From contig CM039463.1 of the NCBI GenBank assembly GCA_022414725.1, positions 84,914,620 through 84,978,619 on the forward strand: 64,000 bases of DNA, given 5' to 3'. Source of the stretch: Microglena sp. YARC. Its lineage: Eukaryota; Chlorophyta; Chlorophyceae; Chlamydomonadales; Chlamydomonadaceae. A program made the position numbers and the translations under genes. The first letter of the stretch is position 1, and the number at the start of each line of letters is the position of its first letter. Shown here in pieces: positions 40,727 through 54,731 of the stretch. Under the pieces are notes generated by a model. It saw only the letters and a list, made by a program, of their open reading frames with translations, was not told the origin of the DNA and searched no databases.

Positions 40727-43700
40727 GTGAGGTTGTAATTGCACTTTATGTACCCCCACCCCCACCCCACCCACCCCCACCCCCACCCCACACCTCCACC
40801 CCAATAAATCCCACCTCCACCCCCACCCCCACCCCCACCTCCACCCCCCCACCCACCACATAAACACCCCTACCTCCCACTCTACTCACACCCCACATGT
40901 ATATCCCTTACACCCTATATAAATATAGTGAACGGCAATCTGATATCATATGATATCATATGATGCCGGCAGTCTGACTAGGCTAAATTACCATATATGT
41001 ACAATATCATATGATGCAGTATGTATGATATCATATGATATCATACTCGTATTTGGTCAACATCACATGATATGCCGGTCCCTACATATATGTTATATGT
41101 ACATACATATATTGTATAGTACATTGTCCGTATTATATACTCAACTCACACCCCACATCTGTCCGATGCCTCCACTGCCACCCACTCCCACCCCCACTCC
41201 CACTTCCCAACCCCCACTCCCCACTCCCACCCCCACTTCCTCCCCACTCCCGCCCCACCCCCCACCCCACTCCCACTCCCACCCCACCTCCCACTCCCAC
41301 TCCCACCCCCACTCCCACTCCCACCCCACTCCCACTCCCAACCCCCACCCCCCAGCTCCCACCCCCACTCCCACCCCCACTCCCACTCCCACTGCCACCT
41401 GTCCAGATCATCATTCCTGATTTGCTGAAGTATATTGTCCGTACTACATACTCAACTCACACTTCACATCTTGTCCGATGCCCTGTCCAGATCATCTTTC
41501 TCGATGTACTGAAGTACATTGTCCGTACTGCATAACCAACTCACACCCCACATCTTGTCCGATGCCCTGTCCAGATCATTATTCCCGATGTGCTGAAGTA
41601 CATTGTCCGTACTGCATAATCAACTCACACCCCACATCTTGTCCGGTGCCCTGTCCAGATCATCATCCCCGGTGTGCTGAGGTACATTGTTCGTATACTC
41701 ATCTCACACCCCACAACTCACACCATATACTCAACTCACACCCCACAACTCACACCATACACTCAACTCACAGCCCACAACTCACACCATATACTCAACT
41801 CACACCCCACAACTCACACCATACACTCAACTCACAGCCCACAACTCACACCATATACTCAACTCACAGCCCACAACTCACACCATATACTCAACTCACA
41901 CCCCACAATTCACACCATACACTCAACTCACAGCCCACAACTCACACCATATACTCAACTCACAGCCCACAACTCACACCATATACTCAACTCACACCCC
42001 ACAACTCACACCATACACTCAACTCACACCCCACAACTCACACCATACACTAAACTCACAGCCCACAACTCACACCATATACTCAACTCACACCCCATAA
42101 CTCACACCATATACTCAACTCACACCCCACAACTCACACCATACACTCAACTCACAGCCCACAACTCACACCATATACTCAACTCACACCCCACAACTCA
42201 CACCATACACTCAACTCACAGCCACAAACTCACACCATATCAACTCAACGCTCACACCCACACAACTCACACAACAACTATACTCAACTCACACCGATAC
42301 ACTCAACTCACAGCTCACTCACACCCACAACTCACACCAACTCACAGCCCACAACTCACACCATATTACTCAACTGACACCCCACAACTCACACCAACTC
42401 ACAGCCCACAACTCACACCACTCAACTCACACACAACTCACACCACTCCATACACATCAAACTCACAGCCCACAACTCACACCATAATCACTCACACAGC
42501 CCCACAACTCACACCATACACTCAACTCACAGCCCACAACTCACACCATACACTCAACTCACACCCCACAACTCACACCATATACTAACTCACACCCACA
42601 CTCACACCATACACTCAACTCACAGCCCACAACTCACACCATATACTCAACTCACACCCCACAACTCACAATAACATATACTTTCAACTCACAGCCCACA
42701 ACTCACACCATAAACTCAACTCACACCCCACAACTCACACCATATACTCAACTCACACCCCACAACTCACATCATATACTCAACCCACAGCCCACAACTC
42801 ACACCATATACTCAACTCACACCCACAAATCACCATATACTCAACTCACAGCCCACAACACCATACACTCAACAACAACCCAATCACACCATATACTCAA
42901 CTCACACCCCACAACTCACACCATATACTCAACTCACACCCCACAACTCACGCCATACACTAAACTCACACCCCACAACTCACACCATATACTCAACTCA
43001 CACCCCACAACTCACACCATACACTCAACTTACACCCCACAACTCACACCATATACTCAACTCACACCCCACAACTCACACCCCAACTCACCCCTAACTC
43101 ACCATACACTCAACTCACACCCACAACTACCATATACTACTCAACACCCCACAACTCACACCATACACTCAACTCACAGCCCACAACTCACACCATATAC
43201 TCAACTCACACCCCACAACTCACACGTAACTCACTCACCCCAACTCACACCATAAACTCAACTTACACCCCATAACTCACACCATATACTCAACTCACAC
43301 CCCACAACTCACATCATATACTCAACCCACAGCCCACAACTCACACCATATACTCAACTCACACCCCACAACTCACACCATATACTCAACTCACAGCCCA
43401 CAACTCACACCATACACTCAACTCACACCCCACAACTCACACCATATACTCAACTCACACCCCACAACTCACACCATATACTCAACTCACACCCCACAAC
43501 TCACACCATACACTAAACTCACAGCCCACAACTCACACCATATACTCAACTCCACCCACAACTCACACATACACTCAACTCACACCCCACAACTCACCCC
43601 ACAACTCACACCCCACAAACTCACAACAAACTCACACCACCATATACTCAACTCACACCATACATATTGTCCAATGCCCTGTCTAGATCATCATTCCCGA

Positions 43701-46700
43701 TGTGCTGAAGTTGGTGAACCAATCTGGACGGGTAAACCATGACATATTTAACAACCGCCTCTTCAAGCCACCCACCTCAGTGCTGGTCTTCCCTCTCAGG
43801 GTAAGGTGCCTGTTTGGTTATTAGTGGTCGAGTGAGGGTGGGAGTGGGGGTGGTGGGAGTGGGAGTGGAGGGGGAGTGCTGGTCTTCCCTCTCAGGGTAA
43901 GATGCCTTTTTGGTACTTCGTGGTCGTGTGGAGGGAGGAGGGGGAGGGTGGGGGGGGAGTGCTGGTCTTCCCTCTCAGGGTAAGATGCCTTTTGGTACTC
44001 GTAGTCGAGTGGAGGGAGGAAGGGGGTGGTGGGAGTGGGAGTGGGGGGGGAGTGCTGGTTTCCCTCTTCAGGGTAAGATGCCTTTTTGGTACTTGTGGTC
44101 GAGTGGATGGAGAGGGGGGGTGGGGGGAGGGGGGGAGTGCTGGTCTTCCCTCTCAGGGTAAGATGCCTTTTTGGTACTTTGTGGTCGAGTGGAGGGAGGA
44201 TGGGGGGGGTAGGGGGGGGGAGTGCTGGTCTTCCCTCTCAGGGTAAGATGCCTTTTTGCGTACTTCGTAGTCGAGTGGAGGAGGAGTGGGGGTGGGGAGT
44301 GGTGGGTAAGGGCATAGGAGTGGGGTGGAGTGGGGGTGGGGGGGGTGGGGGGGAGTGGAAGTTGGGGGGGGGGGGCAACTGGTCTTCCCTCTCTTGATAA
44401 GATGCCTGTTTTTGGCACTTAGTGGTCAAGTGGGGTGGGGGGGGGAGTGGGGGGTGTGTGGTGGGGGGACTAGTCTTCCCTCTCAGGGTAAGATGCCTGT
44501 TGGTTCTTAGTGGCCGAGTGGGGGTGGAGGAGTGGGTGTGAGACTGGGTGTGGGAGTGTGGGGGGAGTGGAGTGGGCGGGGGAGCGCTGGTCTTCCCTCT
44601 CAGGGTAAGGTGCCTGTTTGGTACTTAGTGGTCGATTGGGGGTGGGGTGGGGGTGATGGAAGTGGTGGGGTGCTGGTCTTTCCTCTCATCTGAACTCAAC
44701 TGCTGTGCTGCTGTTTTGACCCACCACCACGCACCCGCCTGTGTAGCAAGCCACCATTCCCCCCACCCACACACCCACCCACCCACACCATCCCCCTAAC
44801 CCCACACACCCACACCCACACACACCTCCCAATACACTGACCCTCCACAATGTTTTCAGGTGAAGCAAGATGTGTACGGAGCCATTTACTGCCTGTCCAG
44901 TGTGCGATCTGACTTCTCTGACATTGCTGGCCGCTTGTGTGAGATGACTGACATGACCTCTCCGCATCTCTTGAAAATCCTTAAAAACCAGCTGAGCGAC
45001 CAGTATGCGGTAAGTAACTATATTTGTATATGTTCATATTTATGATTTACTATATTTATTTTATGGTGAGTACTGGGTGAGTGCGCATGCGAGAGATGAC
45101 TGACATGACCTCTCCGCATCTCTTGAAAATCCTTCAACATTCAGCTGAGAGACCAGTGTACGGCAAGTTACTATATTGACTATATTTACTGTATTTTTAT
45201 ATTTATAATTTACTATATTTAGTTTATGGTGAGAACTAGGTGAGTGCACATACAAGAGATGACTGGCACTCCTATCCTATCCTTACCTACTCTACCCTAT
45301 CCTATCCTTTCCAATCCTATCCTACCCAATCCAATCCAATCCAATCCTGTCCAATCCAATCCTATCCTATCCCATCCTATCATATCATATCATATCAGTC
45401 ATATCATATATATCATATCATATCATATCATATCCTAGCCCATCCTAGCCTAGCCTAACCCATCCTAACCTAGCCTAGCCTAGCCTAGCCTACTCTATCC
45501 TATCCTAGCCTAGCCTAGCCTAGCCTAGCCTAGCCTAGCCTAGCCTAGCCCATCCTAGCCTAGCCTAGCCTATTCTATCCTATCCTATCCTATCCCATCC
45601 TAGCCTAGCCTAGCCTAGCCTAGCCTAGCCTATTCTATCCTATCCTATCCTTTCCCATCCTAGCCTAGCCTAGCCTAGCCTATTCTATCCTAGCCTAGCC
45701 TAGCCTAGCCTATTCTATCCTATCCTATCCTATCCCATCCTAGCCTAGCCTATTCTATCCTAGCCTAGCCTAGCCTAGCCTAGCCTAGCCTAGCCTATTC
45801 TATCCTATCCTATCCTATCCCATCCTAGCCTAGCCTAGCCTAGCCTATTTTGTCCTATCCTTTCCTATCCTATCCTATCCTATCCTATCCTATCCTATCC
45901 TATCCTATCCTATCCTATCCTATCCTATCCAATCCCATCCCATCCCATCCTACCCTATCCTATCCTATCCTTTCCTATCCTATCCTATCCTATCCTATCC
46001 TATCCTATCCAATCCTATCCTATCCTATCCTATCCTATCCTACCCTATCCTACCCTATCCTATCCTATCCTATCCTATCCTACCCTACCCTATCCAATCC
46101 AATCCAATCCTTTATTTTCCCATCCTATCCTATCCTATCCTATCCTATCCTATCCTACCCTATCCAATCCAATCCAATCCTTTATTTTCCCATCCTATCC
46201 TATCCTATCCTATCCTATCCTATCCTACCCTACCCTACCCTACCCTACCCTATCCAATCTAATCCAATCCAATCCAATCATTTCCTATCCTATCCTATCC
46301 TATCCTATCCTATCCTATCCTATCCTATCCTATCCTACCCTATCCTATCCTATCCTATCCTACCCTATCCTACCCTACCCTATCCTATCCCATCCTATCC
46401 TATCCTATCCAATCCAATCCAATCCTTTATTTTCCCTTCCTTTCCTATCCTATCCTTTCCAATCCAATCCAATCATTTCCTATCCTATCCTATCCTATCC
46501 TATCCTATCCTATCCTATCCTATCCAATCCTACTTCCTGACAGGCGGCCAAGCAAGCAGCCATGGTCACACCAAAGGTCTCTAGTGTCAACGAGAGCTTG
46601 CAATATGGGAGTGGCCTATACTCCAGTGTCGGTGCCAGCTTGAATCTAAGCAACTCAGCATTCGCTTCTCCGCCAGAGGGAGTTAGTGCCTTCCCATTGA

Positions 46701-49700
46701 GTGAAAGTTTCCACAGTCAGGCACGCTCCTTTACGGGGGCGCTCGTGTCTGGCCTGACGGAGAAGCTGAACTCCAAACGAACTCGAAGTGCCATAAACTT
46801 TGGCTCGGTGAGTAGCCCGTGTCGGTGATATATAATGGTCTAGTGGTACACCAAATTGCTGAAACGAAGAGGGGTCGGGGGTTTGATTCCCCCTATGGTC
46901 GCCCTTAGCGTTGCAGGTCGTTGTCAACCACGATGGTAGCTTGTCCAGTTGAGGTGGTAGACCGTTCTCTGCCCGCGTACGACAGGTTCCCTTCATACCA
47001 CGCCCAACCAGGCGTTCTCATTATTATTGGCTCGGTGAGTCCTTTCTCTGTTATATAAATGGGTGGATGGGTGGGTGCGAGGGTGGGTGGTTGCGTGGTT
47101 GGATGGGTGGGTGGTTGCGTGGTTGGATGGGTGGGTGCGTGGGTGGGTGGGTGCGTGGTTGGATGGGTGGGTGTTCATTCGCTAAGTAAAAAGTAAGAAC
47201 GTATTTCTTTTCTCAGAGACTTCGCATGATAAGCTTATATCCTTCTGAATTGTAGACCTGACATGTTCAAAAAGCTGCATCTTGCGTCTCAGACACAGAT
47301 CTTGATCATATATTTTTATGACATTATATATTTTATATATTAAGATGAATAATACCGGTATATAATATATATTTTAAATAATAACATTACCTTCTGGAAC
47401 TTTAGGTGTCTCTGGTCCATGACCTCAGATAAAGCACATGATCGACCCTGAACCCTACCTTCTGACACATTAGGTGTCCCTGGTCCATGACCTCAGATAA
47501 AGCACTTGATCGACCCTGAACCCTACATTCTGACACTTTAGGTGTCCCTGGTCTATGACCTCAGATAAAGCACATGATCGACCCTGGACCCTACCTTCTG
47601 ACACTTTAGATGTCCCTGGTCTATGACCTCAGATAAAGCACAAGTTCGACCCTGAACCCTACCTTCTGAAACTTTAGGTGTCCCTGGTCTATGACCTCAG
47701 ATAAAGCACATGATCGACCCTGAACCCTACCTTCTGACACTTTAGGTGTCCCTGGTCTATGACCTCAGATAAAGCACATGATCGACCCTGAACCCTACCT
47801 TCTGAAACTTTAGGTGTCCCTGGTCTATGACCTCAGATAAAGCACATGATCGACCCTAAACCCTACCTTCTGGAAATGTAGGTGTCCCTAGTCCAGGACC
47901 TCCAGATACATCATTTACTAGATGAAGGCGGCTTTGCCAAGGTCTTTCGAGGCCTCTACAGAGGCTTGGTAGTGGGCATCAAGGTGGTCTGTGATGACGG
48001 CAAGAATGAAAAGCTGGACTTGATGAATGCGCATGAGATTGCCATTCTATCAACCATCAGCCATCCCAATGTGATTCAGGTGAGCTACACACTACCAGCA
48101 ATTTTTTTCTTCTTAAGTACCCCACACCTACCACCAACACCAAGCAGTACCCTGGTGACTGAGGGAGGTACATGTGTGGGCGGAAGTGCCTGACACGTGA
48201 AAATATCAAATTGCCAGCAGCACCTCTCCGTATGACCTGTGAGTCGGGAACACCAACTAATATTAGTGTTTGGACAACTAATGTTAACTAATATTATTAC
48301 AGTGTCACAATAATATTAGTTTTTCAAATAAATTTGAAATTCTGGTGAGACGGCTTGTCCGACTTATATTATATTATATTATATTATATTATATTTATAT
48401 TATATTGTATTATATTTATATTATATTATATTATATAATATGATTTATTCATTAACATTATATAACATAGCCCACCTCTTCATGCGAGTATTGCCATTTT
48501 TAATTTTTGACTTGAAGAAGATACAGAATAATTATCCCAGAAAGCAGAATATGTCGGTAGTTAATCGAAAAAGTCCTATGAAGCGTCGCAAGCGACGCAG
48601 AAAGTTGGCGGAGTGTGTTGGCAACGGAACAAAAGGTGGCATCGGACTTGAGCTGACCGAAGCCAGTTAGTTGGCTGACGTGTCAGGCTTCAATTTTTGG
48701 TCGGTCGGTCCGTCGGTCTGTCGGTCGGACAGACGGACAAATGGGGAACCCTGGGGGCTTCCGCCCCCCAGAAGGGGGGGCTCCGCCAAAAATTGCGTTG
48801 CCACTATTAAGCTCACGCAAGCGCTCTTGTTTCGCCCATAGCTTTTTTTTTCAGCTGCGAGCAACAGCTTCTAGGCAGGTCCTCTGACTGGCCATTCGGC
48901 CGAGCCTAACACAACCTCGTGCACCTCGAAGCTGGCACAATCTTCTGTCCAGAACTGCTGGCATATTTGGGTGTAGCTCAGTGGCTGGCTCAAGGAGCTG
49001 CTTAGAAGCTGCTGCTTTCAGCCAAAAAATAAAACTCTGGATTCGCCATATCTCTTACGTCATGTCATTGCTAGCAATAAAAAAAGTACAAGGTAGACTG
49101 GAAATTTTCAACGGGGTTTACTCCACACTGTTGGTATGCATACACTTTTCTAAATTCTAAATTCTTAATTCTAAATTCTAAATCTCTACTGAAAAGGGTG
49201 CCAGAAGGATATCACACGGATGAATAAGCGGAAGTGGAATGGGGTAAAACTTCCCAAATGAAAGTTTTATTTGACTTTCACGAGATCTCCACTTCAATTT
49301 CGACTCTCTGGTTGCTTACTGCTGCATAGTGGCCACAGCTGTAGATGAAACCAGGGTACTACATTTTGTCAAATTGGTCAGCGCTTAAAGCGCACAAACG
49401 CCAAATTGGTCAGCGCTTTGTAGTGCAAAAAGCGCAAAAAAAAACTGTGCGCTGTGCCCACAGGGGGTTCAAAAACTGTGCAAAACACGCAGGGGGGCTC
49501 AAAAAGCGCTGCTGCGCGCGCTTTGTAGTACCCTGGATGAAACAGTTATATGACCTGCACTAATGCCACCACCACCACCCCTCCACCCCATCACCACCCC
49601 ACACCCACCCCGGCCCTTTTCCTCAGGCGTATGTCTGCATGACAGATGTGCCAGTGCAAGACATCATCAGCACTAGCATGGCAAACACACACCACACACA

Positions 49701-51880
49701 CCACACACATGCACCCACCCCAACCCACACACCCCACACACCACCACTACCACCCCACCCCCCCCCCCCCCCCCGGCCCTGTATCCCCAGGAGTATGTTT
49801 GCATGACAGATGTCCAGTGCAAGACCTCGTCAGCACTTGCATGCCAAACACACACAACGCACACCACACACACGCACCCACCCCAACCCCACACACCACC
49901 ACTACCACCCCACACCCACCCCAGCCCTTTTCCTCAGGCGTTTGTGTCCATGATGAATGTACCCGTGCAAGACCTCATCAGCACTAGCATGGTAAATGCA
50001 CACCACACACATGCACCTACCACACACACCACACGCACGCACCCACCCCAACCCACACACCACAAACACCACACGCACACACCCCACATTGAACACCCCG
50101 CCCCACCACCACCCCACACCTACCCGGCCCTGTTCCCCAGGCGTATGTGTGCATGACAGATGTGCCAGTGCAAGACCTCATCAGCAATAGCATGGCAAAC
50201 GCAAGCACCCAAGTTTTGAACAGTCCCGCATACAAGTACCTGAAAGCCAACGCAAGCAAAATCTGCCATATCGAGGTGCTTGAGTACTGCGATCTAGGCA
50301 ACCTCGCCTCCGCCGTAACACATGGTATCTTCTTTGGGTCCGATCAGGTAAGGTCGGAGTGTGGTGGTGTGTCAGTGTCATGTAAAATCTGCCATATCGA
50401 GGTGCTTGAGTACTGCGATCTAGGCAACCTCGCCTCCGCCGTAACACGTGGTATCTTCTTTGGGTCCGATCAGGTAAGGGTGGTGTGTGGTGGTGTGTCA
50501 GTGTCATGCAAAATCTGCCATATCGAGGTGCTTGAGTACTGCGATCTAGGCAACCTCGCCTCCGCCGTAACACATGGTATCTTCTTTGAGTCCGACCAGG
50601 TAAGGGTGTATTGTGGTGGTGTGTGTGGTGGTAGAGTGTGGTGGTGTGTCAGTGTCATGTAAAATCTGCCACATAGAAGTGCTTGAGTACTGTGATCTAG
50701 GCTACCTCACCGCCGCCGTAACACATGGTATCTTCTTTGAGTCCGACCAGGTAAGGGTGTATTGTGGTGGTGTGTGTGGTGGTAGAGTGTGGTGGTGTGT
50801 CAGTGTCATGTAAAATCTGCCATATCAAGGTGCTTGAGTACTGCGATCTAGGCAACCTCGCCGCCGCCCTAACACATGGTGTCTTCTTTGAGTCTGGCCA
50901 GGTAAGGGTGTATTGTGGTGGTGTGTTGTGGTGTGTGTGTATGTGTGGTGGTAGTGGTTGTATGTGTATGTTAAAGGCGAATATTATTGTATGATATTAT
51001 TTTGTTATCATCGATAATTTGGGACCAGAATATCATATGATGTTGACCAAAGGCGAGTATGATATCATTTGATATCATACCAATTGCGTCAAAGGATATT
51101 GTATGTAAATGGTAACTTTAGCCTAGTCAGACTGCCGGCATCACATAATATCATATGATGACATGATATCACATTGCTGTTCCCCATCCAGGGTACTACT
51201 AAGCTCGCGCGGCAGCGCGGTGCCGCGCTGCCTTGTTGAGCCCCTATGCGTGTTTCACGCAGTTCTTTCAACCCCCCAGTGGGCGCAGTGCGCAGTTTTT
51301 GCGCTTTTTGCACTAAAAAGCGCTGACCAATTTGACGTTTGTGCGCTTTAAGCGCTGACCAATTTAACAAAATGTAGTAACCTACCCTGCTGCCCCCCCC
51401 CCCACCACCACACCACCACCACACCCCCTGCCCTAATAGGCGCCTCAACAAAATCAAAAGACCCTGCAGTCCCCTGCCTCTGTTAAATCTTCTGTTGTAC
51501 AATCCTGACCCTGCTGTCTCCTCTGTAAAATCCTCTGCAGGCCTCCCCCTGCTCTATAGGCTTCCCTGTCGAAATCAAAAGACCCTGCTGTCCCCTGCTC
51601 TGTAAAATCTTCTGTTGTAAAACCCTCAGCTTTAAAATCCGCTGCTGTTGCTCGAGTTTCTGCGAAGTTAGTGCAGAAAGTTGCTTGAGTTGCTGCGAAG
51701 TTTTGTTGCGATAATTGAAGCGATACGCCCTGGAGGGTTAATTCGGCCTGGAGGGTTAATTCGGTTGGGGGGGATTACGTAATTTGCCCCCGTGAACTCC
51801 AGAACGACCGAAGTCGCCGGTCATGGCCGGTCAGAATTCGTTGGTGAAGCATTCCTGGTATGTCTATATATATTTATATA

Positions 51881-51917
<37 letters not shown>

Positions 51918-54416
51918 AGAACCAGCTGTCCTCCCCCCGCTCTGTAGCTTCCCCGTCAAAATCAGAAGTCGCTACAGAGGCTTTGCATGTCAACATCAGA
52001 CATCTCATCATCACACTGGCACTCATGTAGCGCTGTTCTCCGCTGTCCCACTGTCCCACTGACCCACTGAGGCACTGACCCACTGACCCACTGGGGCACT
52101 GATCCACTGACCCACTGACCCGCTGATCCACTGAGGCACTGACCCACTGACCCACTGACCCGATGATCCACTGAGGCACTGACCCACTGACCCACTGACC
52201 CACTGACCCGCTGATCCACTGAGGCACTGACCCACTGATCCCCCTGCTATTTAGGCTTCCCCGATAAACCCTCCTGTCATCCACTGACCACTGACCCACT
52301 GAGGCACTGCCCCCCCCCTGCTATTTAGGCTTCCCCAGTAATACCCTGCTGTCATCCACTGACCCCTGCTATTTAGGCTTCCCCGATCAAAACCCTGCTG
52401 TCATCCACTGACCACTGACCCACTGCCCCCCTGCTATTTAGGCTTCCCCGATAAAACCCTGCTGTCATCCACTGACCCACTGACCCACTGCCCCCCTGCT
52501 ATTTAGGCTTCCCCGATAAAACCCTGCTGTCATCCACTGACCCACTGACCCACTGCCCCCTGCTATTTAGGCTTCCCCGATAAAACCCTGCTGTCATCCA
52601 CTGACCCACTGACCCACTGCCCCCCTGCTATTTAGGCTTCCCCGTAAAACCCTGCTGTCATCCACTGACCCACTGACCCACTGCCCCCCTGCTATTTAGG
52701 CTTCCCCGATAAAACCCTGCTGTCATCCACTGACCCACTGACCCACTGCCCCCCTGCTATTTAGGCTTCCCCGATAAAACCCCTGCTGACCCACTCATGC
52801 CACTGACCCTGCTGTCATCCACTGACCCACTGACCCACTGCTATTTAGGCTTCCCCGATAAAACCTGCTGTCATCCACTGACCCACTGACCCACTGCCCC
52901 CCTGCTATTTAGGCTTCCCCGATACAACCCTGCTGTCATCCACTGACCCACTGACCCACTGCCCCCCTGCTATTTAGGCTTCCCCGATAAAACCCTGCTG
53001 TCATCCACTGACCCGCTGACCCACTGCCCCCCTGCTATTTAGGCTTCCACAATAATACCCTCCTGTCATCCACTGGCCCACTGACGCACACCCACTTACC
53101 CACTCCCACAGACCCGCACCCACGGACCCGCACCCACTGACCCACTGACCCCCCTGCTATGTAGGCTTCCCCGTCGAAATCAAAAGACTCTACAGAGGCT
53201 TTGCAGGTCCACATGGGACATCTCATTATCACACTCATTGAGATAGGATCAGCGCTGGCAGAAATGCACAAGATGGGCATCGTGCATTGCGGTGAGTTGT
53301 GGCATGCATATATATATATACCTTCCCCCCTCCTACCCATCTACACTCTTTCTCTTTTTCTTTTCTCCCTCTCCCCAGTCATTTCCACCCATGGTGGGCC
53401 ACCCTCGATCCTCCCCCCCACCCACTCTTTCCCAACCACCGGCACGCATGCGTTATCCCCTTCTCCCTACCTCATCCCTTCTAGCTGTGGGCCTAGATCA
53501 TGCAGAAGTACGAAGTGGATAAAGAGCTGGCTGCGGATCCAACCTGCCAATAGCTTGCGAAAGCCGACCCCGCTGAGAATACCGGGCGTACGCAATCAAA
53601 ACTGACATACCTGCATCTTTTTCTTTGCGCGGAACATATTTGGGTCTGCAGCTGTTGTTTTGACCAGGAAATATCAGCCAGTCTTACATCGCAACATGCT
53701 AAGCAACCGATGTATCAATGCTTGCAACAATGAAAAGATATTGGTGAGGGGTGCAAGGGCCATATCGCGTAGGGTAGGTAATGCCAGTGAGTGGAGGTTT
53801 AAAGAAATTCAAAAATATCTCACAATAATTGCCAGCTGACCAGACAATGCGATGGCATGACGTTGATGCAGAGGATGATATCATGATATGTTGCGAATTG
53901 CGCGCGTCAGCCGGCCTCGCAACATGAGGTTCACGTCTTGTCTGATTATTAACCTGGCGTTGATTTTCACGACTGGTTGCATGAGCTTCCCGCCTGGCGT
54001 GGTTGTAAGTCGCGGGCTGCTGTGGGTTAGCAGCATCTGTTCAACGCCGACGCTGGTTTGCATGGCTCCTTTCCTCGTCGGTCTGAACTCTGAAGAGCTC
54101 GCCTTGCGCGCTGAGTGGCTGAATTTTTGTTTCCGGCATGTTACGAAAAGTAGACCACGACAGCAAGACAATTGTGGTGCGTGAACGTGAAAGGTAAGGC
54201 TGTGTGTGAAGGTCTCGGAGAGGCGAAGGGCAAAGGAGAAGCGAAGCGAAGGGCGCAGAAGGTGAGATTCGAAAGTTGCACGAATCCCCCCAGTCATGCA
54301 TACAGTACAAGTACAGTACAGCGTGTCCGATGTCCGTCGAGTACTACAATTGTTTGTGCCCCTCGCCCCCCTTTGACACGAGGAACGAAAAAATCGCGTG
54401 AAATCCTTGCATGTCT

Positions 54417-54481
<65 letters not shown>

Positions 54482-54691
54482 TATGTGCAGGATGTATATG
54501 TATATTTACTTTCCCCCCGATATATATTTATACATATATATGCAGGATGTATTTGTATATTTACTTTGTCCCCGATATATATATGTATAGGGGGGGGGGG
54601 GGGGGGGGGAGAAAGTATATATATTTATTTCTCCCCCTTCCGGTATGCAGGATGTACATGTATTGTTTTTTTTCTCCCCCGTGTATAAAAT

Positions 54692-54731
<40 letters not shown>

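Noticed and set aside
41133..41420. Gly/Val-rich and Pro/Thr-rich frames
   Set aside because: Simple CCCACT repeats in an intron.
46822..46900. A tRNA gene
   Set aside because: A and B boxes and the T-arm are present, but the acceptor stem does not pair, and the sequence is part of a 213-bp unit with a 14-bp target duplication, so it is a SINE head.
53881..54297. Overlapping frames on both strands in a kinase intron
   Set aside because: No recognisable domain and mutually overlapping; noted only as an unexplained GC-rich block.
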